Assembly (NCBI GenBank): GCA_024688095.1
Contig: JAILEJ010000027.1
Coordinates: forward strand, 1-20,599
Direction: 5' to 3'
Length of the DNA stretch: 20,599 nt
DNA from: Butyrivibrio sp.
GTDB lineage: Bacteria; Bacillota; Clostridia; Lachnospirales; Lachnospiraceae
The translations under genes and the position numbers were made by a program. Positions 7,303 through 13,356 of the stretch are shown here, in pieces; position 1 is the stretch's first letter, and every line of letters starts with the position of its first letter. Under the pieces are notes generated by a model. That model was not told where the DNA came from, did no database searches, and saw nothing but the letters and a program-made list of their open reading frames with translations.

Positions 7303-8928
7303 TTATCTCAGATAAAAATCAATTGTTTTCTCAATAAGTTTTGGTAATACTTCGAATGTATATTTTAAGTTAACCCTTTCAGTCCATTTATGTGCATCTT
7401 TTCCGAATCCGCCAAAGTTTACTGCTGGGATGGATAATTTCTCAATATTATTTATTGGTAGCGGGAACAATAATTCAAATCCAGGAAAATTTTTCGTTAA
7501 AGATTCCAAAGACTCTTTCGTTTCATCAATCTTAAGATAACTGCTATCTGAAAGACTTGGATAAAACCTCATAAATCTAAAACTCTCATTATATTTTTTA
7601 GAGATCTCATCTGCTATTGTCATAAGTTCTTCACGTATTTTTTCCTGTTCTCCTTGAATTGTATTATGAGGACAATACGGAGGTGCATAATACAATACAA
7701 TGCAAGGTGACGTTATTCCTAATATCTGTAATAAATATCTGATTACCGCTATTGGAGCTTCTCTTTTATCGCATCCATTCTGAATTTCATCAGCTATAAG
7801 TTGTTCTATCTTTTCATCTTTAAAGTCATCTTTTTCCTTGGCTTTTTGCAGCAATTCTTCATATGTAAACACTTTGCTTGAATATTCCGGACATTTTGTG
7901 TTGTCCTTGTTAGCCTCAGAAAACCATTTTGTTTCTAAATTGGTTTTATCAAATACATCGGTAAACGCTTTCTGAGCTGCCTTAACTAACTTCTCTGTGA
8001 TAACATCAATTGTCTGATTGTGTACAAAATAATTGAAATATACAAAAGCTTCTTTAGCTGTTTGAACGTTGTACCAGGGTTTTAAATCTTTCATTTTTAA
8101 GACACTCGGAGGATAGCAATTTTCTCCGTCATATTCATCTGTATATTCATGATTTAAATGAATATTATGTACTAATTCCGAAGCTAAATAAGAAGCATCT
8201 ACGCCTTCATAGCATTGCCCTACATGTGTTTCCTTTCCTTGGATATAGAAACAAGGAAGAAGCTTACCAACCATACCTGTGTATATAGTTTTTACTTCAT
8301 CTCCAGGAAATAAAGGACATATATAATCATTATTAATTCCCATAATGTAATTGAGATTGTATTTCTTCTTTAAATCCAACAATATATCCGTTGCCTCTAT
8401 TATTCCGGTATGCAGATTCTCCTCTACTGGATTGAAAGATACTACGATATTTCCGGCTAAATTTTCCGGATGTTCACATGCATCTTTTAGAATTCCTAAG
8501 AAAACTGCATCCCCATCTTTCATATCACAAGCGCCTCTCCCAAACATGTACTCTCCTGATAAAAGATCTTCTTTTACATCGTTTGGTAATTCTACTTCTA
8601 AAAGGCGTGTATGTAATTCATCAGGATCACATGCATATTGCTCTAATGCTCCATATCCTTCGAGTCCAACGGTATCTGTATGCCCATGTAAAAGTAGTGT
8701 TTTTCCATCATTGTCTTTTTCACCTATAAGAATGGCTAAAACATTTCGTCTATGTAACTCATCATTTTTTAGTTCCTGTACAATAACCTGATCTGGATGT
8801 TTTTTAAAATATGGAATACTACGAATGTACTCTTCTATATATTCACCTATATGCCGTTCACCTTCTGTTGAATTAATACTCGGAATCTTTACCAGTTCCT
8901 TAGTAAGCTGAATAATATCTTCTCTCAT
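7303..8928 (-). CDS. rocB: RocB-like M20-family metallohydrolase
   Basis: A zinc hydrolase of the M20 amidohydrolase/peptidase clan, 541 residues, the length of arginine-utilisation protein RocB (about 550) and longer than ordinary M20 peptidases (about 380-450). Metal-site motifs are visible: LLLHGHTDTV (78-87; metal His81 or His83 and Asp85), GRGACDMKDGD (130-140; bridging Asp135), NPVEEN (166-171; catalytic/metal Glu169-Glu170) and a late FGKDAHKW His. RocB is linked genetically to arginine degradation in Bacillus, but its reaction is unproven; cleavage of an acylated or peptidic arginine derivative is an inference. It is the first gene of the five-gene unit, RBS AGGAG at 6 bases, with a 160-base leader carrying an operator and a terminator hairpin. 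This supports an arginine-type role for the whole operon. Confidence 0.85.
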   Translation of the reverse strand: MREDIIQLTKELVKIPSINSTEGERHIGEYIEEYIRSIPYFKKHPDQVIVQELKNDELHRRNVLAILIGEKDNDGKTLLLHGHTDTVGLEGYGALEQYACDPDELHTRLLEVELPNDVKEDLLSGEYMFGRGACDMKDGDAVFLGILKDACEHPENLAGNIVVSFNPVEENLHTGIIEATDILLDLKKKYNLNYIMGINNDYICPLFPGDEVKTIYTGMVGKLLPCFYIQGKETHVGQCYEGVDASYLASELVHNIHLNHEYTDEYDGENCYPPSVLKMKDLKPWYNVQTAKEAFVYFNYFVHNQTIDVITEKLVKAAQKAFTDVFDKTNLETKWFSEANKDNTKCPEYSSKVFTYEELLQKAKEKDDFKDEKIEQLIADEIQNGCDKREAPIAVIRYLLQILGITSPCIVLYYAPPYCPHNTIQGEQEKIREELMTIADEISKKYNESFRFMRFYPSLSDSSYLKIDETKESLESLTKNFPGFELLFPLPINNIEKLSIPAVNFGGFGKDAHKWTERVNLKYTFEVLPKLIEKTIDFYLR

Positions 8929-9045
8929 ACATTTCTCCTCTCATATTTCCTATTAAAAAATCTTTTGAAAATTTATAAGATAATGAATTCTTTTGTTCTT
9001 ACAAATTTCCAGTATTACATTTGCACTTAACATTTTTGTATAAAA

Positions 9046-9074
9046 AAAGGAGCTAGATAAAATCTAGCCCCTTT
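9046..9074 (-). terminator. Leader terminator / attenuator of the rocB-like operon
   Basis: On the minus strand arms 9074-9062 and 9058-9046 form a 13-bp stem (AAAGGGGCTAGAT, one G-U pair) with a 3-base loop, directly followed by a run of U (seven A on the plus strand at 9042-9048). This is a strong intrinsic terminator only about 13 bases after the predicted transcription start and 117 bases before the rocB ATG. Confidence 0.75.
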
Positions 9075-9085
9075 GCTATGTGTAC

Positions 9086-9093
9086 TGTATACA
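9086..9093. promoter_or_regulatory. TGTATACA operator at the rocB-operon start site
   Basis: Perfect palindrome directly adjoining the -10 box of the leftward promoter, covering the predicted +1, where a GntR-family repressor would block initiation. Confidence 0.65.
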
Positions 9094-9122
9094 TTTTTAT
9101 CACTTCATTTTTATGCTGTCAA
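9094..9122 (-). promoter_or_regulatory. Sigma-70 promoter of the catabolic operon
   Basis: Minus strand TTGACA (9122-9117), 17-base spacer, TAAAAA (9099-9094). The start site falls in the TGTATACA operator. Confidence 0.65.
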
Positions 9123-9150
9123 CAGAAAATTCAGATTTTATTGATTTTTC

Positions 9151-9179
9151 TTGCAAAAAAGTTCCAGTTACATTATCAT
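9151..9179 (+). promoter_or_regulatory. Sigma-70 promoter of the GntR regulator gene
   Basis: TTGCAA (9151-9156), 17-base spacer, TATCAT (9174-9179). Start site predicted near 9186, inside the operator at 9183-9190. Confidence 0.65.
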
Positions 9180-9182
9180 AAA

Positions 9183-9190
9183 TGTATACA
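9183..9190. promoter_or_regulatory. TGTATACA operator at the regulator's own start site
   Basis: Perfect palindrome between the -10 box and the RBS of the regulator gene, indicating autoregulation. It explains why an upstream ATG at 9182 is not the start. Confidence 0.65.
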
Positions 9191-9208
9191 AAAAAGGAGG
9201 TCTCTTTC

Positions 9209-9883
9209 ATGTCACTTACTCCAATAAAAAAAAATACAACTTTAAAAGAACAGGCTTATGAACAGATTCGTGAGGCAATTAATACAAATTCATTAAAACC
9301 AGGCACATTTTTAACCGAAGAACAGTTAAGTAATATGCTTTCAATAAGTCGTACTCCCATAAGATCTGCTCTTCAGCAATTAGTATATGAAAAATTACTT
9401 TCTCAGGATGCTACTGGACATATTTATGTATCAAAAATCACTGAAAAAAATGTCACAGATGCTTCCAAAGTACGTATCGCATTAGAATGTATGGCCCTGG
9501 ATTGTACTGATTTCCCGCTCTCTGAGGAAAAACTAACTTATCTAGAAGATATTTATAATAAACAGCTATTATTAGCTAATGATAATCCAAATGATAATTT
9601 AGGTTTTGCTGAATTAGATAAACAGTTTCACTGTTCTCTTGCAGAATGTTGTGACAATTCCTTATTGATTGAGTTCATACAAAGTATTAATAATGCCATG
9701 GTTCGTATGAATGTTTTATCAGGAACTTTGCATAATAATCGAAAGGAAGCGCTTAAAGAACATGCCCAAATATTACAGTATCTTAAGTCTTCGCAAAAAG
9801 AATTTGCTAAACTTTCTCTATCTGAACATTTAAAACATGTAGAAAAAAGAATGATACGAAGACAACAAGGCGAAATTATATGA
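9209..9883 (+). CDS. GntR-family transcriptional regulator, FCD (FadR) subfamily
   Basis: A DNA-binding regulator of 224 residues. Residues about 13-77 are the GntR winged helix (LKEQAYEQIREAI, then LSISRTPIRSALQQL recognition region). The C-terminal FCD domain carries the usual metal/ligand residues: Asp137 and His141 (ELDKQFH), His185 (KEHAQIL) and His207 (LSEHLKH). The start at 9209 has AAGGAGG 8 bases upstream; the ATG at 9182 lies in an operator and has no RBS. It is divergent from the rocB-like operon and the only plus-strand gene. FadR-subfamily proteins bind short palindromes and respond to small carboxylic acids or amino-acid derivatives. The four TGTATACA sites nearby suggest that it controls itself, the enzymes and the ABC importer. 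The sign of control (repressor, lifted by substrate) is inferred from operator positions over the start sites. Confidence 0.92.
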   Translation: MSLTPIKKNTTLKEQAYEQIREAINTNSLKPGTFLTEEQLSNMLSISRTPIRSALQQLVYEKLLSQDATGHIYVSKITEKNVTDASKVRIALECMALDCTDFPLSEEKLTYLEDIYNKQLLLANDNPNDNLGFAELDKQFHCSLAECCDNSLLIEFIQSINNAMVRMNVLSGTLHNNRKEALKEHAQILQYLKSSQKEFAKLSLSEHLKHVEKRMIRRQQGEII

Positions 9884-9901
9884 TAATTTACATTATGTAT
9901 C

Positions 9902-9964
9902 AAAAAGTAAATGCATATCTGACAAGGCTTATGTATAAGTCAAATCAGATATGCATTTACTTTT
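9902..9964 (+). terminator. Long palindromic repeat copy 1, terminator of the GntR gene
   Basis: Perfect 20-bp inverted repeat (9903-9922 with 9945-9964; core ATGCATATCTGA) around a 22-base loop that itself contains CTTAT-GT-ATAAG. It is followed by CTTGTTTTC. It stands 19 bases after the regulator stop. A second copy (about 80% identical over 63 bases, no gaps) is at 19584-19646, so this is a dispersed element as well as a terminator. Confidence 0.7.
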
Positions 9965-10122
9965 CTTGTTTTCTTATGAGGGGGAGGAGGAAGTTCTGTT
10001 TGCTTCCATGTTTATATACTAATCCCTTCTTGTGTTTAAAATGTGTTTTTAACGTTAATAAAATATTAACTCGAAAAAATGATAAATAAAATTATAGATT
10101 ATTTAAGTCCAATAATGCGTGA
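9965..10122. other. Gap between convergent genes, AT-rich, no gene
   Basis: After the palindromic terminator I see only a perfect small AT palindrome (GTTAATA, AAA, TATTAAC at 10054-10070) and a weak hairpin AAATAA/TTATTT followed by U-rich sequence facing the 137-residue gene (about 10075-10108), which may end that gene's transcript. Confidence 0.35.
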
Positions 10123-10536
10123 TTACAGCATTCCAGCAAGCTGATTTCTTATATCCTGAACTCTGCGGATTGCTTCATCACACTGTCTCTTGGCACTACT
10201 AATCTTAGACTGTACCAGTACATCAGCTACAAATCCATCGAAAAAGAAATCTGCAAAAGACAGAAAATCATTTATATGAATTGACGAAAAGCCATGTACG
10301 TCACGCAATTCTCTACTAAATTTTTGAAGAGAATATCTTGCCTGTTCAATTTCACGCTCAGCACTTGCCATCTTTCCATGCTTAAATAATCCTGTGATCA
10401 TATTTCCGCCAAACATATCAAGCAGTCCCCAGTTGCTTGCACTGTTAAGACACTGTCTTGCACTATTAAGATGCATAAGTGCATCATCTGCAGCATTTAT
10501 AGCTTCTGTTACTTCTCTTTTATCTATAGTATTCAT
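10123..10536 (-). CDS. Uncharacterised 137-residue helical protein
   Basis: I do not assign a function. The product is almost wholly alpha-helical by composition, with amphipathic heptad-like stretches at about 8-32, 55-82 and 108-135 separated by a Gly/aromatic turn, NWGLLDMFGGNMITGLFKHGKM (about 35-56), and a hydrophobic FADFFFDGFVADVLV segment (about 94-108). No signal peptide. Proteins with this helix - 'WG..D..GGG.I...KH.KM' turn - helix layout are recurrent hypothetical proteins in Firmicutes; I know no assigned role. RBS AAGGAAGG precedes ATG. It follows a DUF1232-like small gene by 18 bases, so the two form an operon. Confidence 0.75.
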   Translation of the reverse strand: MNTIDKREVTEAINAADDALMHLNSARQCLNSASNWGLLDMFGGNMITGLFKHGKMASAEREIEQARYSLQKFSRELRDVHGFSSIHINDFLSFADFFFDGFVADVLVQSKISSAKRQCDEAIRRVQDIRNQLAGML

Positions 10537-10554
10537 ATTGTATCCTTCCTTACC

Positions 10555-10707
10555 TTATTCTGCGTTTCCACCTAGAGGTGCTGAAAATAATGCTCCAATA
10601 ACGGCAACAATTATGTCATCTACAGGTCCTGGAAATGCATCAACAGGTGAAATAAAATATATTAACACGATAGCCAGTATTATTTTCTTCTTTAAAGAAT
10701 CACTCAT
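10555..10707 (-). CDS. Small DUF1232 (YkvA-like) membrane protein
   Basis: A 50-residue protein, shorter than usual gene-calling cut-offs. Its central motif, an isoleucine-rich helix running into YFISPVDAFPGPVDDIIV, is the hallmark of DUF1232/YkvA proteins (YxxSPiDliPd..GxlDDl), here reduced to little more than one domain with one hydrophobic segment before the motif and one after. A strong RBS, AAGGAGG, stands 8 bases before ATG, and the stop (TAA) is 18 bases before the ATG of the 137-residue gene. The function of DUF1232 proteins is unknown; membrane association is likely. The start and motif make this a confident gene despite its size. Confidence 0.82.
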   Translation of the reverse strand: MSDSLKKKIILAIVLIYFISPVDAFPGPVDDIIVAVIGALFSAPLGGNAE

Positions 10708-10861
10708 CTTTATGCCCTCCTTTAAATTAAAAGTAAAATCTTGACTATTATTATCATTAATATATATTTATCGTTTGTTTTTATATATATAGAATGTAGA
10801 AAAATAGGTGTGTTTAATTCTCTTTATTTACGGTATTGATTTGTTTTTATATTTGTGTACT

Positions 10862-10903
10862 GTTATAGTTATTGTGTACGTCGTTAAACTAATATTAAAC
10901 TAA
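10862..10903 (-). promoter_or_regulatory. Candidate activator-dependent promoter of the DUF1232 operon
   Basis: On the minus strand TTAGTTTAA occurs twice at an 11-base period (10903-10895 and 10892-10884), the geometry used by PhoB/OmpR-family response regulators. It overlaps a poor -35 and is followed after 17 bases by TATAAC (10867-10862). Leader to the ATG would be about 150 bases. Confidence 0.35.
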
Positions 10904-10993
10904 ATATTTCTTTTTTCTCTCATTTAATCTAATGATTCTTTCAAAATATATTACAAATTATTATGTAACATTAAATTTATAAAAGTCACTGCT

Positions 10994-11034
10994 AAAAAAA
11001 AGATCAGAAAATATCTTATTGACACTTTCTGATC
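10994..11034 (-). terminator. Intrinsic terminator of the 692-residue gene
   Basis: Minus strand arms GATCAGAAA (11034-11026) and TTTCTGATC (11010-11002), 9 bp, followed by eight U (A run at 10994-11001). It lies about 100 bases after the stop. Confidence 0.8.
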
Positions 11035-11134
11035 CCTTTATCCTTTTATAACTTTACTATTTATATTTTATATCTAAAAAACTATTACTATTTTATTTAT
11101 TCGCAACATTGCTGTCTGTCATTATTAAGAAAAT

Positions 11135-13213
11135 TTATTTTTGCTCAAAACTATCAAGCTTTCCGTCAATTACCTTATTTATTTCTGCACTAAGGAATTC
11201 CCTCCTACTTCTAAGTCTTTCCTGCATACCATAATATACAAGGCTTTTTTCTCCTCCATCGAGTGCAAGAAGATAGTAACCGGCAGCAAGTTTCTTACAT
11301 ATATTGGCATACTCATCAAAATATTTTGCTGTCTTCTCATCAAAATTATAACTTTTTCCTGCCATTTTATCTAAGATATCATAATCGTCTAAAACTATAT
11401 ATTCTTTGTTATTTACTTTTGTCCTTGGTAATTCCTTACGCTTTCTTTCTTCGCCATCTTTAACCGGATGGCCACTATAATAATTCTCTTCAATTCTTTT
11501 ACGAAAATATTCTAAACCTTCTTCAACTTGTTCATCCATACGCTTTTCATACTTCATATCTTTTGAAAGTGGGTAACCAAACTCACCCAATAATTTATAA
11601 ATTTTTATAAAGATTTCACCGTATGCTACTTTTGTTTCATTATATGAATTCTGTACATCATTCATCGTATTTGAAGCTTTCATAAATTCAGCAAGTTCTT
11701 TTCCTTCCTCAGTTACTTTAAATAATTCATTATTGTAATCATATTCTGAACCTAAATAAATTTTATAGCAGTAACTCATTGACCAACCACTTGCTGCGTA
11801 ATCCCTTCTGGATTCCATGAGATTAATAATAGTTTCTCTCAATATTCCCTGGTGCTCCGGAGCAATTTTTTTACCATAAATCTCACCATTTTCTATAACA
11901 TCAAGAAAAATATTTTCATATTTTTGAATGTCATCATCTTCAAATCCAAGAAGTTTTCCGCCTTGCGATGTCAACATGACTGAATTTACGAATTCCCTAT
12001 TGTCTTTTGAATAAGATTTTTTTCTAAGAAGCCTGTCTTTTAAGAATACTTCACGCATTTTTGAATCTTCTTCAGTATAATAAGGCTTGTCCTCAAAATA
12101 ATATTTATTCTGTTCACATTCCTCCATCTTTATATCTTCAAGTTCTTTCAATTTGCTTCTGTTCTGCTCCCAAAGAATGACATCCTTATTTTTTCTTTCG
12201 GTACGAGCAGTATTCAAAGCATTATTGTAGAAATTCATGTAATTATTTTTTTTCATTTGTAATGGATTATTACTGACTTTTCTAAACAATCTTATGTAAT
12301 CCCTTAGCTTCTCATCCTGTATTTCATTATCAATGAGGCTTTCCCCATTTTTCTTCATATATCTGTCCATATCTGATTTTGCAAGTAATGCATAATATGG
12401 AGAAGATATAAGTTTCATTCTATCCTCATAATCTTCTTTGAGTTGCTTAAAAAAATCGATTTTTGCTCTAACATCTACAATGGAAACTTTATTAATATTA
12501 TGATTAGATTCTAATTTATAAAACTCCTTATAAAAGAAGTCAGCAGAAGCATACCTACAGATTTGATCATACTTAGATGCAAAATTACTTACAAATTCAT
12601 TATCTGATGTATACTCAAAATCTTCCACCTTTGCAGCATTAACATCACCTAATATTAAAGGTAAATCATATTTATATGCATATTTGTCTTTGCTAACCAG
12701 AGATTTGTCAATTAAATCTGAATCATGGCCATAACGATTTAATTTGTTTATTACAGACCAGTTCCTTAATGCTTCTTTTGCTTCAGGCGTAGTATATTTT
12801 TCTTTTATTAATTCAAGTTGTTCTTCTCCAACCACTTCATTTAGATAATTCAAATCTTCTTCTCTACGTTTTTTTAGAAGCTTTCTTTCACTTATCATGT
12901 GATTCTGCAATAGGATTTTTTCTTTAGCACGCTCTACACGCTTACCCTGCTCCATTTTTCCAATACTTTTTTTATGAAATATTCCGGAAAAAGCATTTTT
13001 TATCCTACTTGTAAGTGTCTTTTTGGTAGGCATTATCTCCTGAACTTCATCAGCAAATATCTGGTCGGCATTCATTTCCTTCGTATTCAGAAGGTCAAAT
13101 TGTGCATAGTCGCCAATAGCAGCTTTTAACCTGTCTTTAGAGACTTTGTCCTCTTTAAAATCAAATGTATTAACTTTCCTTTCTTTGAATACAGAATGTT
13201 CATAGTTACTCAT
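11135..13213 (-). CDS. Uncharacterised 692-residue highly charged protein
   Basis: I do not recognise a family. The product is soluble-looking: no signal peptide, no membrane segment and no cysteine-rich or P-loop motif. It is very rich in Lys, Glu, Asp, Asn and Tyr. Residues about 75-125 (KNAFSGIFHKKSIGK, then a Lys/Glu/Arg helix KLLKKRREEDLNYL) and about 335-370 look like coiled-coil helices. The C-terminal third contains long helical stretches with conserved-looking Tyr and Trp (SGWSMSYCYKIYLGSEYDY, about 495-513). RBS AAGGGGG precedes ATG with good spacing, and it has its own promoter and a strong terminator, so it is a single-gene unit. The large size with no detectable domain suggests a structural or host/phage-interaction role, but nothing here shows it. 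Confidence 0.8.
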   Translation of the reverse strand: MSNYEHSVFKERKVNTFDFKEDKVSKDRLKAAIGDYAQFDLLNTKEMNADQIFADEVQEIMPTKKTLTSRIKNAFSGIFHKKSIGKMEQGKRVERAKEKILLQNHMISERKLLKKRREEDLNYLNEVVGEEQLELIKEKYTTPEAKEALRNWSVINKLNRYGHDSDLIDKSLVSKDKYAYKYDLPLILGDVNAAKVEDFEYTSDNEFVSNFASKYDQICRYASADFFYKEFYKLESNHNINKVSIVDVRAKIDFFKQLKEDYEDRMKLISSPYYALLAKSDMDRYMKKNGESLIDNEIQDEKLRDYIRLFRKVSNNPLQMKKNNYMNFYNNALNTARTERKNKDVILWEQNRSKLKELEDIKMEECEQNKYYFEDKPYYTEEDSKMREVFLKDRLLRKKSYSKDNREFVNSVMLTSQGGKLLGFEDDDIQKYENIFLDVIENGEIYGKKIAPEHQGILRETIINLMESRRDYAASGWSMSYCYKIYLGSEYDYNNELFKVTEEGKELAEFMKASNTMNDVQNSYNETKVAYGEIFIKIYKLLGEFGYPLSKDMKYEKRMDEQVEEGLEYFRKRIEENYYSGHPVKDGEERKRKELPRTKVNNKEYIVLDDYDILDKMAGKSYNFDEKTAKYFDEYANICKKLAAGYYLLALDGGEKSLVYYGMQERLRSRREFLSAEINKVIDGKLDSFEQK

Positions 13214-13246
13214 TATAAATTCCCCCTTATTGAAAATTCATAATAC

Positions 13247-13255
13247 ATAATAGCA
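13247..13255 (-). promoter_or_regulatory. Candidate extended -10 promoter of the 692-residue gene
   Basis: Minus strand TG-C-TATTAT (13255-13247) is a good extended -10 box with no clear -35. The leader to the ATG would be about 27 bases, long enough for the AAGGGGG RBS only. Confidence 0.35.
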
Positions 13256-13297
13256 CATTTTAAAGCATAGTAGCACTTGGATATCCTAAATATAAAA

Positions 13298-13331
13298 AGG
13301 CCAGAATGTGTTATTCACACATTTCTGACCT
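13298..13331 (-). terminator. Intrinsic terminator of the chemoreceptor gene
   Basis: Minus strand stem of about 13 bp with one bulge and one G-U pair (arms 13331-13318 and 13310-13298, AGGTCAGAAATGTG with CACATTCTGGCCT), 7-base loop, then TTTTTATA. It lies 26 bases after the stop. Confidence 0.75.
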
Positions 13332-13356
13332 AAAAAATTAAATCTTTTTTATGAAA

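Larger units (their letters stand above)
8929..9208. other. Divergent control region between rocB-like operon and GntR gene
   Basis: This gap of 280 bases holds two divergent promoters (9094-9122 minus, 9151-9179 plus), two TGTATACA operators and a strong leader terminator facing the enzyme operon. A weaker possible promoter downstream of the hairpin (TTTGTA-17-TATCTT, minus strand around 8975-9005) cannot be excluded. No open frame is convincing here. Confidence 0.75.
10708..11134. other. 427-base intergenic region with promoter elements and a terminator
   Basis: The region is very AT-rich. It holds a terminator for the 692-residue gene (10994-11034), a candidate activator-type promoter for the DUF1232 operon (10862-10903) and a pair of TTGTGTAC direct repeats (10853 and 10872, 19 bases apart) straddling the -10 box. 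I see no gene. Confidence 0.6.

Noticed and set aside
8929..9085. T-box or known amino-acid riboswitch in the rocB leader
   Set aside because: The hairpin starts about 13 bases after the predicted start and no T-box sequence or conserved aptamer core is visible.
9880..10089. 69-residue plus-strand open frame after the GntR gene
   Set aside because: Runs through the palindromic terminator; no RBS; Cys/Leu-rich low-complexity product.
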